Positions 29,095 to 38,279 of a DNA stretch of 64,000 nt are shown here, piece by piece (position 1 is the first letter of the stretch; each line of letters begins with the position of its first letter). Both the position numbers and the translations under genes were made by a program. Location: contig NZ_MUNP01000027.1 in NCBI RefSeq assembly GCF_002001105.1, positions 34,926 through 98,925 on the forward strand, in the 5' to 3' direction. This stretch comes from Rhodanobacter sp. C06 (GTDB taxonomy: Bacteria > Pseudomonadota > Gammaproteobacteria > Xanthomonadales > Rhodanobacteraceae). The notes beneath the pieces were generated by a model. That model ran no database searches. It was not told where the DNA came from and was given only the letters and a program-made list of their open reading frames with translations.

Positions 29095-29520
29095 TTATTG
29101 CCAGTTGCCCACGTCCTTGTCGTAACCGTCACCACCGGGCTTGCCGTCGCGGCCGAAGAAGATCAGGTCGAAGCTGCCGTGGTCGCCGGGCGCCTTGTAG
29201 CCGAAGGCATGGCCCCAGGGATCCTTCAGTTCGGATTCCTTCGCATACGGGCCTTGCCAATTCGGCGCGTTCGCGGGTTTGGCGACCAGATCCTCCAGCT
29301 GCTGCGGCGGGCTGCCGTTGTCCAGCGCATAGTTCTCGATCTTCTGGCTCAGGGTCACCAGTTGCGCCTTGCCCGCGCCGTACTTGCCCTTGTCCATGTT
29401 CTTGCCGACCTGGGTCACCACCACCGCGCCGATGACGCCGATCAGCACGATCACCGCGAGCATTTCCAGCAGGGTGAAGCCGCGCGTGCGGCGCAGGGAA
29501 CGGATGCGTTTGTGTTGCAT
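29095..29520 (-). CDS. gspG: Type II secretion major pseudopilin GspG
   Basis: The major pseudopilin (141 residues). RTRG-FTLLEMLAVIVLIG is the prepilin peptidase site and assembly helix; KDPWGHAFGYKAPG and the FGRDGKPGGDGYDKDV C-terminus form the conserved fold with its calcium site. The ATG at 29520 has GAGG 6 nt upstream; the ATG at 29535 is an alternative. It lies between gspF and gspH. Confidence 0.93.
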   Translation of the reverse strand: MQHKRIRSLRRTRGFTLLEMLAVIVLIGVIGAVVVTQVGKNMDKGKYGAGKAQLVTLSQKIENYALDNGSPPQQLEDLVAKPANAPNWQGPYAKESELKDPWGHAFGYKAPGDHGSFDLIFFGRDGKPGGDGYDKDVGNWQ

Positions 29521-29562
29521 GCAAGACCTCGTCATGTCGAACTCCGGAACGGTGTGCGGTGG

Positions 29563-30780
29563 CTACTGGATGTTGCTGGTGAGGCTGAGCAGCGGCAGCA
29601 GGATCGCCGCCATGATGAAACCCACCAGCACGGTCATCACCACGGTGAGTGCGGGCACCAGCGCGGCGAGCAGGCGGTCGATGCTGCGACGGCTCTCCAG
29701 CTCGAAGGTGTCGGCCACCTTGAGCAGCATGCCGTCCAGTTCGCCGGCCTCCTCGCCCACCTGCACCATCTGCAGCGCGAGCCGCGGGAACAGCTTCGAC
29801 TGGCCCAGCGCGAAGCCGAGCCCGGAGCCTTCCTTCACTTGCTCGTGCGCCTGCGCCAGCGCCTCGTCCAGCGCGCGGTTCGCGGTGACCTGGCGCGCGA
29901 TGGCGAGTGCGCCGAGCAGCGGCACGCCGTTCTTCAGCAGCGTGCCGAGCGTGCGGGCAATGCGCGCGGTCTGCACCTTGAGCAGCAACGGCCCCACCAC
30001 GCGCAGGCGCAGCACGCGTGCATCCCAGGCCAGCCGCGTGGCCGGCTCGCGCAGACGCATGCGGAAGAAGAACGCACCGCCGACCAGCAGCAGCAGGATC
30101 AGCCACCACCACGACTGCAGCGTCTGGCCCAGCGCCAGCACCGCCTCGGTGATCCACGGCAGCGGCACCTGCATGTCCTCGAAGATCGGCACGAACTGCG
30201 GCACCACGTAGGCCAGCAGCAGCACCAGCGAACCCAGCACGCCTACCAGCAGGAAGGCCGGGTAGATCAGCGAGTTGACGATGCTGCCGCGCAGCTGCTG
30301 CGAACGTTCGAGGTAATCGGCGAGCCGGCGCAGCGTCTCCTCCAGCGAACCGCCCGCCTCGCCCGCACGCACCAGCGCGATGTAGAGCTTGGGGAACACG
30401 CCGTGTTCCTCGTCCAGCGCCTGCGACAACGGCATGCCGCCGCGCACGCGGTCGCGCACGCGCTCGATCAGCTTCTTCGCGCGCTCGCCTTCGGGCAGGT
30501 CGAGCAGGATGCCCAGCGCGCGATCCAATGGTTGGCCGGCGCCGAGCAGGGTGGCGAGCTGGTGGGTGAACTGCGCCAGCTGGTCGCCGGTGAACGGACC
30601 GCGCTTCAGCAGCGCGGCAAGGCCGGAGCCGCCTCCCGACGCATCGGCCGGCTGCGCCTCCAGCGGCGTGTGGCCCTGGTCCTGCAGCCGCGCCACCACT
30701 TCTTCGACGCTGGCGGCTTCCATCTGGCCTTGCAGGACTTCGCCGGCTTCGCTGACGGCTTTGTATTGGAACTGGCTCAT
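29563..30780 (-). CDS. gspF: Type II secretion inner-membrane platform protein GspF
   Basis: A 405-residue GspF with two T2SSF repeats and three membrane segments (for example PAFLLVGVLGSLVLLLAYV, WWWLILLLLVGGAFFF and the C-terminal VPALTVVMTVLVGFIMAAI). The start at 30780 (MSQFQYKAVSEAGEV) matches the family; the frame extending to 30834 runs into an intergenic repeat. It sits between gspE and gspG with a 186-bp repeat-rich spacer before it. Confidence 0.93.
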   Translation of the reverse strand: MSQFQYKAVSEAGEVLQGQMEAASVEEVVARLQDQGHTPLEAQPADASGGGSGLAALLKRGPFTGDQLAQFTHQLATLLGAGQPLDRALGILLDLPEGERAKKLIERVRDRVRGGMPLSQALDEEHGVFPKLYIALVRAGEAGGSLEETLRRLADYLERSQQLRGSIVNSLIYPAFLLVGVLGSLVLLLAYVVPQFVPIFEDMQVPLPWITEAVLALGQTLQSWWWLILLLLVGGAFFFRMRLREPATRLAWDARVLRLRVVGPLLLKVQTARIARTLGTLLKNGVPLLGALAIARQVTANRALDEALAQAHEQVKEGSGLGFALGQSKLFPRLALQMVQVGEEAGELDGMLLKVADTFELESRRSIDRLLAALVPALTVVMTVLVGFIMAAILLPLLSLTSNIQ

Positions 30781-30794
30781 GGCGCCGAACTGCA

Positions 30795-30960
30795 TGCTTG
30801 AGCCCCTCTCCCGCTGGACGCGGAGAAGGGCCACGGATGGCCCTGCTTTGAGGAGCGAGGAAGAGGGTTGGGGTGAGGGTTCGGGTATGCCGCAATGCTG
30901 CGCTCCGGCCGTACCCTCATCCGCCTTGCGGGCACCTTCTCCCGGAGGGAGAAGGAAAAG
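30795..30960. repeat. Intergenic repeats between gspE and gspF
   Basis: The spacer has a CTCTCCCGCTGG...GAGGGTTGGGGTGAGGG type repeat, an AGGGCCA-CGGA-TGGCCCT dyad (30827-30844) with the GGATGG core of the B palindromes, and a perfect CCTTCTCCC-GGA-GGGAGAAGG hairpin (30935-30955). These resemble the outer ends of the block at 27148-28078. They interrupt an otherwise compact T2SS operon. Confidence 0.6.
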
Positions 30961-30966
30961 AGCACA

Positions 30967-32694
30967 TCAGCCCTCCTGCGTGACACGCAGCACCTCCTCC
31001 AGCGTGGTGACGCCGGCGAGCGACTTGGCGATGCCGTCCTCGTACATGGTGCGCATGCCTTCGGCGCGCGCCTGCTTCTCGATCTCGCCGGCGTCGGCCT
31101 TCTGCATCACCAGGCGGCGCAGCGAGTCGCTCATCACGAGGAATTCCATGATCGCCTGACGGCCGCGATAGCCGCTGGGATTCGCCGCGCTGCTGCCGGG
31201 CTTCCACAGGCGGATCGGTTTGCCGCCCGCGTACTTCTCCAGCTCGAACTGGGCGATCACCTCGGGCGAGGGTTCGTAAGGCACCGCGGTCGCCGGGTCG
31301 AGCCGGCGCACCAGTCGCTGCGCAAGGATGCCGTTGACGGTGGAGCCGAGCAGGTAGTCCTCCACGCCCATGTCGAGCAAGCGCGTGATGCCACCGGCCG
31401 CGCTGTTGGTGTGCAGGGTGGACAGCACCAGATGGCCGGTGAGCGCGGACTGGATAGCGATGCGGCAGGTCTCCAGGTCGCGCATCTCGCCGATCATGAT
31501 CACGTCGGGGTCCTGGCGCACGATGGAGCGCAGCGCGCCGGCGAAATCCAGCCCGATCTGCGGCTTCACCTGGATCTGGTTGATGCCTTCGATCTGGTAC
31601 TCGACCGGGTCCTCGACGGTGATGATCTTCACGTCCGGCGTGTTGATCTTCGACAGCGCGGTATACAGCGTGGTGGTCTTGCCCGAGCCGGTGGGGCCGG
31701 TGACCAGCAGGATGCCGTGCGGGCGTTCCAGCACCTCGACGAAGCGCGACTGGAAGCTGTCGGTGAAGCCCAGCGTGGCGAAGTCGAACACCACCGATTC
31801 GCGGTCGAGGATGCGCATCACCACCGACTCGCCGAAGCTGGTCGGCACGGTGGACACGCGCAGATCCAGCTCCTTGCCCTGCACGCGCAGCTGGATGCGG
31901 CCGTCCTGCGGCAGCCGGCGCTCGGCGATGTTGAGCTTGGCCATGATCTTCACGCGCGAGATCACCGCCGCGGTGCTCGATGCCGGCGGCGCCTCCACCT
32001 CGTGCAGCACGCCGTCGATGCGGTAGCGCACCTTGAGCCGGTTCTCGAACGGCTCGATATGCACGTCGGACGCGCGCTGCTCCACCGCGCGCTGCAGGAT
32101 CAGGTTGACCAGGCGGATCACCGGCGCCTCGCTGGCGAGGTCGCGCAGGTGTTCCACGTCGTCCACTTCGCTGGCGCCGCCGTCGATGTTCTCCACGATG
32201 GTGCCCATCGCGGAACGACCCGAGCCGTAATAGCGCTCGATCAGGTCGTCGATCTCCGAGCGCAACCCGATGCGCAGCGCCACCGGGCGCCCCGCCGCCA
32301 GCGTCACCGCCTGCAGCGGATACGGGTCGGCCGGATCGGCCATCAGCAGCGCCAGCCCGTGCCCGCCGTCGCTCACCGGCACCACGTGCTGCTGCTTGAG
32401 GAAGCGCAACGAGAGGTCGAGATCCGGTGGCGCGAGTTCCGGCGCCTCGCGCGCGGCCAGCATCGGCACGGCCAGCAACTCGGACCAGGCCTCGGCCAGC
32501 TCGCGCTCGTTGACCAGGCCCAGCCGCGCCAGCAGCGCGGTGAGCGTGCCCTCGGTGGCCTCCTCGTGCAGCCGGCGCGCGCGCGTCAGGTCGCCATCCT
32601 TCAGGCGGCCGCGCGCGACCAGCAGCGCACACACCGCCGCCTCGCGTCCTTCCGTTGCCGTCGATGTTTCTCCAGCTGCCGCCGTCGTCAACAT
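30967..32694 (-). CDS. gspE: Type II secretion ATPase GspE
   Basis: A 575-residue assembly ATPase. An N-terminal T2SSE_N domain precedes the ATPase core with Walker A GPTGSGKTTTLYTAL, the Asp box near ITVEDPVEYQIEGI, Walker B IMIGEMRDLET and the His box LSTLHTNSA. The segment between QRLVRRLDP and GYRGRQAIMEF, where GspE normally has a tetracysteine zinc motif, contains no cysteine. The start at 32694 (MLTTAAAGETS) is supported by GAGGG upstream; the 32829 alternative runs into the YadA terminator. Confidence 0.93.
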   Translation of the reverse strand: MLTTAAAGETSTATEGREAAVCALLVARGRLKDGDLTRARRLHEEATEGTLTALLARLGLVNERELAEAWSELLAVPMLAAREAPELAPPDLDLSLRFLKQQHVVPVSDGGHGLALLMADPADPYPLQAVTLAAGRPVALRIGLRSEIDDLIERYYGSGRSAMGTIVENIDGGASEVDDVEHLRDLASEAPVIRLVNLILQRAVEQRASDVHIEPFENRLKVRYRIDGVLHEVEAPPASSTAAVISRVKIMAKLNIAERRLPQDGRIQLRVQGKELDLRVSTVPTSFGESVVMRILDRESVVFDFATLGFTDSFQSRFVEVLERPHGILLVTGPTGSGKTTTLYTALSKINTPDVKIITVEDPVEYQIEGINQIQVKPQIGLDFAGALRSIVRQDPDVIMIGEMRDLETCRIAIQSALTGHLVLSTLHTNSAAGGITRLLDMGVEDYLLGSTVNGILAQRLVRRLDPATAVPYEPSPEVIAQFELEKYAGGKPIRLWKPGSSAANPSGYRGRQAIMEFLVMSDSLRRLVMQKADAGEIEKQARAEGMRTMYEDGIAKSLAGVTTLEEVLRVTQEG

Positions 32695-32830
32695 CCGCTG
32701 CACCCTCGCTTGCGATCCATCCCCGATCGGACAGTCACTGTACCGTGCCACCCCGACAAGCGGTACGACCGCGCCGGCGCGATGCGGTTCAGCGCGACAG
32801 TTCTTGCGAACACCGCGCCGGACGCGCAAA

Positions 32831-32860
32831 GAAAGCCGGCGCCCATGGGCGCCGGCTTTC
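32831..32860. terminator. Perfect palindromic terminator after the YadA gene
   Basis: A 30-bp perfect palindrome: arm GAAAGCCGGCGCCCA and its exact complement. It lies 24 bp past the YadA stop on the minus strand; the flanking GAAAG/CTTTC gives a short T-run on either strand, so it can act as a bidirectional terminator, separating the adhesin from gspE. Confidence 0.85.
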
Positions 32861-32884
32861 CCTACATCGCTTCGATGTCGTCGC

Positions 32885-35800
32885 TTACCAGCCGAAGCCC
32901 ACGCCCACGCCGCCGGACGCCTCGTTGCCGCTCACTGCGGCACCGACGGTGAGGTTCGCGTTGCGCGACAGCGAGCGCGAGTAGCCCACCGACAGCGCGG
33001 CCTGGCCACGGTAGCCGCCCACGCCCACGCCCACGCGGCTGGGCGTGTCGATGCCCTGCGTGCTGAACGCCATCTGCGACATCGCCGCACCCATCGCGCC
33101 GATCCGGCCCATGCGCTGGTTCACCACGCGGAACTGGTCGTTGACCTCGCCGCGCAGGGAGTTCAGGTCGGCGCTGGTCGCCATCCCGGCCACCTTCTGG
33201 TCGGTATAGGCCTTGGCCGAATTCAGCGTGGCCTGGTTGCCGACATCGGCATAGGCCTTGGCGTCGACCAGCGCCTGCTGCACCTGCCCGGTGTTCGCCG
33301 CGTCGGTGGCCTGCGTGCCGGCCGCCACGTTGACAACCTGGCGCTCGCTGCCCGCCGCGCCCACCGACACCGTGTTCGCGCGATCGGCCACCGAACCCGC
33401 GCCCAGCGCCACCGCGTTGCTCGCCCCGTTCACCACACTGGCGCCGGCACCCAGCGCAACGCCGGAGGCCGCGTCGTTGCTGGCGTTCGCGCCCACCGTG
33501 ACCGAGTCGGTGGCGGCCGCGGTGGAGCTGGCGTTGGTGCCGATCGTGGTGCTGTTGTCGGCGCCGATCGAGCTGCCATGACCGATCGCGATGTCGCCGC
33601 CGTCCTTCGCCACGCTGCCGTGGCCGAGCGCCATGCCGTCGCCGCTGCCGGACGGCAGGCCACTGTTGCCCGAGCCGGGCGCGCCGCCGTTCTGCAGGTC
33701 GGTCAGCGCTCTTTCCGCACTATCCACGCGACCGGTGAGGTTGCCGAGCGCCCCGTCCAGCGCGCCCAGCGCGTCGCCCACGCTGTAGTAGCTGCCGAGC
33801 TGCAAGCTGTAGACCGGCCCCATGAAGCCGCCGGCCCCCATCATCGCGCCGCCGCCCAGCGCCTGCGCCACGTCGCCGGCGAGGTTGAACAGCTGGCCGC
33901 CGTTGACCGCCTCCATGCTGCCGGCAGCCAGCGCGCCTGCCCTGACGTTGGCCAGCGTGGTGCCGCCGTTACCGGCCAGCGAGATCGCGGCCTTGTCGGC
34001 ATCGTCGTAAGTCACCGCATTGACGATGTTGCCGTCGATGCCGCCGATGGCGTCCTGCAGCTGCTTTACGTTCACCGCGTCGGTGGCCGCGCTGCCGGCC
34101 GCCACGTTGGCGATCTGGCGCTCGAAGCCGGCACTGCCCACCGAGACGGTGTTCGCGCGGTCGGCCAGCGACTGCGCGCCCAGCGCCACGGCGTTGACCG
34201 CAGTCGCCTTTACCCAGGCACCGGCGCCGAGCGCAGTGCCGTTCGCCGCATCGGCCCCGGCCAGCCAGCCCAGCGCGGTGGCCTGGTCCGCCGTGGCATA
34301 GCTGCCGGCACCCACCGCCACCGTGCCGAAGCCGCTCGCCTCGGTGGCGAACAAGCCGTACACGCTGCCGCCGATCGCCACGCTCTGGTCGGCATGGGCC
34401 AGGCTGCCCTCGCCCACCGCCACGCTGCTTTCGCCCGCCGCCTCGGCGCCCACGCCGCCGGCATAGGCGTAATCGCCCGAGGCCGTGGCGCCGTAGCCCA
34501 CGCCGGTGCCGAGGAAGCCATCGGCCTGCGCATAGCTGCCCAGCGCCGTGGCCCCGTCGGCCGTGGCGCTGGCGCGGAAACCCGCGGCCAGCGCCTGCGT
34601 GCCGTCGGCTGCCGATCCGGCGCCCAGCGCCGTGCCGTACGCACCGGTGGCCTGTGCCGCGTTGCCGTAGGCGGACGCCCCATCCGCGTCGGCCAAACTG
34701 CCCGCGCCGGTCGCCACGCTGTCGTCTCCATTGGCCTGTGCCCCGTTGCCTGCCGCCACGCTGTTCACGCCCTGCGCCAGGCTGCCGTAGCCCACGGCCA
34801 GGCTGCCCACGCCCAGCGCGTACGCACTCGATCCCAACGCCGTGGACTGGTCCATCCACGCGAAACTGCCCGCACCGATCGCGGTGCTGTTCACGCCTTC
34901 CGCGTCGGCGCCGAAACCGAACGCCGCGCTTTCCGTGCCCAGCGCCATCGCGCTCGCGCCCGCCGCCACGCCGTGCTCGCCCAGCACCAGCGCATCCTCG
35001 CTGCCGTCCGTCGCGCCATCCGCGGCGAACAGGTGCGAGGCCGACGCGGCGGCATTCGCCACCGCGTCGAGCTGGGCCTTGTTCACCGCGTCCGTCGCCT
35101 CCGTGCCAGCCGCCACGCCGGTGATCTGGCGGGTCAGGCCATCCTTCACGCTGCCGACCGAAACGGTGTTGTCGCGCTCGGCCCAGCTGTTCGCGCCCAG
35201 CGCCACGCTGCTGTCGGCGAGCGCGGTGCTGCTGTCACCGATGGCCACACTGCTGGCACCGGAGGCCCAGCTGTTGGTGCCCAGCGCGGTGGCATAGTCC
35301 GCCGGCGCGTAGGCGAAGTAGCCCAGCGCGGTGCTGGCGATGCCGCCGGCCTCGCTGATCGCACCCACGGCCGTCGCGTTGTCGGCCAGTGCATGGGCGC
35401 CCGCACCCAGCGCGGCGGCGTTCTCGCCGCTGGCCACGGTGTCGACGTAGAAGCCCAGGCCCGGGATCAGGTCGGCCGAGCCGCCCAGCGCCACGCTGCC
35501 GTTGCCGATCGCGGCGCTCTGCGAGCCCACCGCGGTGGCGAACGTGCCGCTGGCGGTGGCCACGCCGCCCAGCGCCGTGGCCTGCTGGCCGACGGCGCTG
35601 GCGCCCACGCCGAACGCGGCGCTGGCCAGGCCATCGGCCTCCGCGCTGGCGCCGACGGTGGTCGCGCCGGCGCCCTTGCTGCTGGCGGCGGCGGCGACCG
35701 GATTGCCGCTGCCGTCCTGCAGCAGCGGATCGCCGTCCTCGTCCACGGCCACGCCGCCGATCGCGATGCTGGCGGCGCCGTCGGCGCGGGCGTCGGCGCC

Positions 35801-38110
35801 GTACGCCGCGCTGTTTTGGCCCGTGGCCTGCGCGTTGTTGCCGGTGGCCACGCTGTTCGCGCCCTGCGCCAGGCTGCCGTAACCCACTGCCACGCTGCCC
35901 AGGCCCAGCGCGTACGCGCTCGAGCCCAGCGCGGTGGACTGGTCCTGCCAGGCGAAGCTGCCCGAACCGAGCGCGGTGCTGTACATGCCTTCCGCATCGG
36001 CCTTGTAGCCGTACGACGCGCTCTCGTCGCCGATCGCGAAGCTGCTTGCACCCGCCGCCACGCCGTGCTCGCCCAGCACGAGGACATCCTCGCTGCCGTC
36101 GGTCGCGCCGTCGGCCTGGAAGAAGCGCGTCGAGCCGGCCACCGCCTCGTTCAACTGCGACAGGTTCACCGCATCGGTGTCTTCGGTGCCCGCGGCCACG
36201 TTGGCAACCTGCCGTTCGGCGCCGACGGCGCCCACCGAGACGGTGTTCGCGCGATCAGCCACCGCATTCGCGCCGATCGCCACGCTGTTGTCGGCCAACG
36301 CCACGGCCTGGAAACCCAGTGCCGTGCTGTCGACGTTGAGGGCGCCCGCCAACGCGCCCACGGCGGTGGCATTCGCGGCGGCCGCGTAGCTGCCGCTGCC
36401 CAGTGCCGAACCGAAGTCCTCGTCGGAGACTGCGCCCGCGCCGAGCGACGTGCCTTGCACGCCCCAGGCCTCGGCCTGCGCGCCGAAGGCGCTGGAACCG
36501 AGGTCCGCCGCCGCCGCGCTTTCGCCCACCGCGACGCTGCTCACGCCGTCGGCATAGCTGTTCCAGCCCAGCGCGGTGGCGTACTCGTTGGTGGCCCAGG
36601 CACCCGCACCCAGCGCGGTCGTGCCGGTGCCGCTCGCCCGCGACGGAATGAGGCCGTAGTAGGTCGAGCCGCCGATCGCCACGCTCTCGTCGCCGCTGGC
36701 CTGGCTGCTCTCGCCCAGCGCCACGCTGCCCGCACCTGCCGCCTCGGCGCCCGCGCCGCCGGCAAAGGCGTAGTCGCCCGAGGCCGTCGCGCCGTAACCC
36801 ACGCCGGTGCCGAGCAAGCCGCCGGCCTGCGCGTAGCTGCCCAGCGCCGTGGCCCCGTCGGCGGTGGCGCCGGCGCGGAAACCCAGCGCCAGCCCCTGCG
36901 CGCCGCCGGCTGCCGCCTCGGTACCCAGTGCGGTGGCGTAGGCTCCGGTGGCCTGCGCGGCGTTGCCGTAGGCCGAGGTGCCGTCCGCATCGGCCAGGCT
37001 GTCCGCGCCGGTGGCCACGCTGCCTTCGCCGTTGGCCTGCGCGTTGTTGCCGGTGGCCACGCTGTACCCGCCGGACGCCAGGCTGCCGTAGCCCACGGCC
37101 AGGCTGCCCAGGCCCAGCGCATACGCGCCCGATCCCAGCGCCGTGGCCCGGTCTCCCAGCGCGAAGCTGCCCGCGCCGATCGCGGTGCTGTTCGCGCCTT
37201 CCGCATCGGCGCCGAAGCCGAACGCCGCGCTCTCGTCGCCGTTCGCCATCGCGCTCGCGCCCGCGGCCACGCCATGTTCGCCCAGCACCAGCGCGTCCTC
37301 GCTGCCGTCCGTCGCGCCATCGGCCTGCAGGAAGCGCGTGGCGTCTTCCACCGTCGCGTTCAAGCCGTCCACCGCGGCGCCCAGCTGCGCCACGTTCACC
37401 GCGTCCGTGGCCGCGCTGCCGGCCGCCACGTTGGCGATCTGCCGCTCGCTGCCGGCGCTGCCCACGGAAACCGTGTCGGCACGGTCGGCGACGCTGTTGG
37501 CGCCCAGCGCGACGCTGTTCTGCGCATTGGCATGGCTGGCGATGCCTAGCGCAGTGCCGTTCACGGCGCTGTCCAGCACGCGGCTGTCGTAGCCGACCGC
37601 GGTGGCGCCGCGCGAACGCGCCTGCGCGTTGGAGCCCAGCGCGCTGGCGGTGGCCTGCAGCGCCTGGGTGTTCGCGCCGATGGCGGTGGCATTGGTGTCG
37701 ATGGCCTTGGCGTTGTTGCCGAAGGCCGAGGCGCTGATCCTGCTGGCTTGGCTGGCGCCACCCACCGCCGTGCTGCCATTGGCCGCGGCGGAGGCGTTGT
37801 TGCCGATCGCGGTGGCGTTGTTGCCGGTAGCGGTGCCGCCGCCAGTGGCGAAACTGCCGTCGGGATTGGCGGCCTCGTCCGGCGTGACGTCGGCGGGCGC
37901 CGGCGCCGTCACGCTGCGAACGGCAGGCACGGCAGGGGTGACTCCTGTGGCATGGGCCGTGCCGGCGATGCCGACGGCCAGCGCGGTGGCGCCGAGCGCG
38001 GCGCGCAGGCGCTTCGAGGCACCGCCCTTGCCACTGGCGTGCGCGTGTTCGGACGCGACGACGAGGCAGCCGAGCGCCTTGTTCCAGACCTTGCTGTGAA
38101 TCCTGTTCAT
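32885..38110 (-). CDS. Giant YadA-type trimeric autotransporter adhesin
   Basis: A 1741-residue type Vc secreted adhesin. It starts with an extended signal peptide (ESPR: MNRIHSKVWNKALGCLVVAS), followed by many YadA head repeats (A-xx-G-xx-A pattern), at least five neck/stalk modules (TVSVGSAG-ERQIANVAAG, then DAVN-xxQL), a short coiled stalk, and a C-terminal beta-barrel anchor (GYRGQAALSVGYSRS to GVGVGFGW). Three long superrepeats begin near residues 260, 662 and 1025 with GATDGSEDALVLGEHGVAAG. GGGGAG precedes the ATG. Expected role: attachment or autoaggregation. A 30-bp palindromic terminator follows. Confidence 0.95.
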   Translation of the reverse strand: MNRIHSKVWNKALGCLVVASEHAHASGKGGASKRLRAALGATALAVGIAGTAHATGVTPAVPAVRSVTAPAPADVTPDEAANPDGSFATGGGTATGNNATAIGNNASAAANGSTAVGGASQASRISASAFGNNAKAIDTNATAIGANTQALQATASALGSNAQARSRGATAVGYDSRVLDSAVNGTALGIASHANAQNSVALGANSVADRADTVSVGSAGSERQIANVAAGSAATDAVNVAQLGAAVDGLNATVEDATRFLQADGATDGSEDALVLGEHGVAAGASAMANGDESAAFGFGADAEGANSTAIGAGSFALGDRATALGSGAYALGLGSLAVGYGSLASGGYSVATGNNAQANGEGSVATGADSLADADGTSAYGNAAQATGAYATALGTEAAAGGAQGLALGFRAGATADGATALGSYAQAGGLLGTGVGYGATASGDYAFAGGAGAEAAGAGSVALGESSQASGDESVAIGGSTYYGLIPSRASGTGTTALGAGAWATNEYATALGWNSYADGVSSVAVGESAAAADLGSSAFGAQAEAWGVQGTSLGAGAVSDEDFGSALGSGSYAAAANATAVGALAGALNVDSTALGFQAVALADNSVAIGANAVADRANTVSVGAVGAERQVANVAAGTEDTDAVNLSQLNEAVAGSTRFFQADGATDGSEDVLVLGEHGVAAGASSFAIGDESASYGYKADAEGMYSTALGSGSFAWQDQSTALGSSAYALGLGSVAVGYGSLAQGANSVATGNNAQATGQNSAAYGADARADGAASIAIGGVAVDEDGDPLLQDGSGNPVAAAASSKGAGATTVGASAEADGLASAAFGVGASAVGQQATALGGVATASGTFATAVGSQSAAIGNGSVALGGSADLIPGLGFYVDTVASGENAAALGAGAHALADNATAVGAISEAGGIASTALGYFAYAPADYATALGTNSWASGASSVAIGDSSTALADSSVALGANSWAERDNTVSVGSVKDGLTRQITGVAAGTEATDAVNKAQLDAVANAAASASHLFAADGATDGSEDALVLGEHGVAAGASAMALGTESAAFGFGADAEGVNSTAIGAGSFAWMDQSTALGSSAYALGVGSLAVGYGSLAQGVNSVAAGNGAQANGDDSVATGAGSLADADGASAYGNAAQATGAYGTALGAGSAADGTQALAAGFRASATADGATALGSYAQADGFLGTGVGYGATASGDYAYAGGVGAEAAGESSVAVGEGSLAHADQSVAIGGSVYGLFATEASGFGTVAVGAGSYATADQATALGWLAGADAANGTALGAGAWVKATAVNAVALGAQSLADRANTVSVGSAGFERQIANVAAGSAATDAVNVKQLQDAIGGIDGNIVNAVTYDDADKAAISLAGNGGTTLANVRAGALAAGSMEAVNGGQLFNLAGDVAQALGGGAMMGAGGFMGPVYSLQLGSYYSVGDALGALDGALGNLTGRVDSAERALTDLQNGGAPGSGNSGLPSGSGDGMALGHGSVAKDGGDIAIGHGSSIGADNSTTIGTNASSTAAATDSVTVGANASNDAASGVALGAGASVVNGASNAVALGAGSVADRANTVSVGAAGSERQVVNVAAGTQATDAANTGQVQQALVDAKAYADVGNQATLNSAKAYTDQKVAGMATSADLNSLRGEVNDQFRVVNQRMGRIGAMGAAMSQMAFSTQGIDTPSRVGVGVGGYRGQAALSVGYSRSLSRNANLTVGAAVSGNEASGGVGVGFGW

Positions 38111-38200
38111 GTGTTGCTCCCCTCAAGCCAGTGATCGCCAGCCGATCGGGCGCCCAGGGCGGCCCGCCGTCGGTGGCATGTGCAGGTGTGCGCACGCGGT

Positions 38201-38217
38201 CCCGCCGGACCGGCGGG
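38201..38217 (-). terminator. Hairpin downstream of the S8 protease gene
   Basis: CCCGCCG-GAC-CGGCGGG, 7 bp, in the 169-bp gap between the protease stop and the YadA start. A second GC-rich dyad (GGCCCCCGCC...GGCGGGAGGCC) is adjacent. No T-run, so termination is uncertain. Confidence 0.35.
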
Positions 38218-38279
38218 GGCGTGGGAATGGATGGACCGGCCCCCGCCGTGCGGGCGGGAGGCCGGGTGCCGCGGCCCGC

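Noticed and set aside
32270..37549. 1759-codon open frame on the + strand antisense to the YadA adhesin
   Set aside because: It mirrors the Gly/Ala-rich, high-GC codon pattern of the adhesin; the minus frame has signal peptide, head repeats, necks and anchor, while the + frame has only low-complexity Arg/His/Ala text.
32885..38110. CRISPR-like spacing of short repeats in the adhesin gene
   Set aside because: The repeats are coding, degenerate and in frame; there are no cas genes and no unique spacers.
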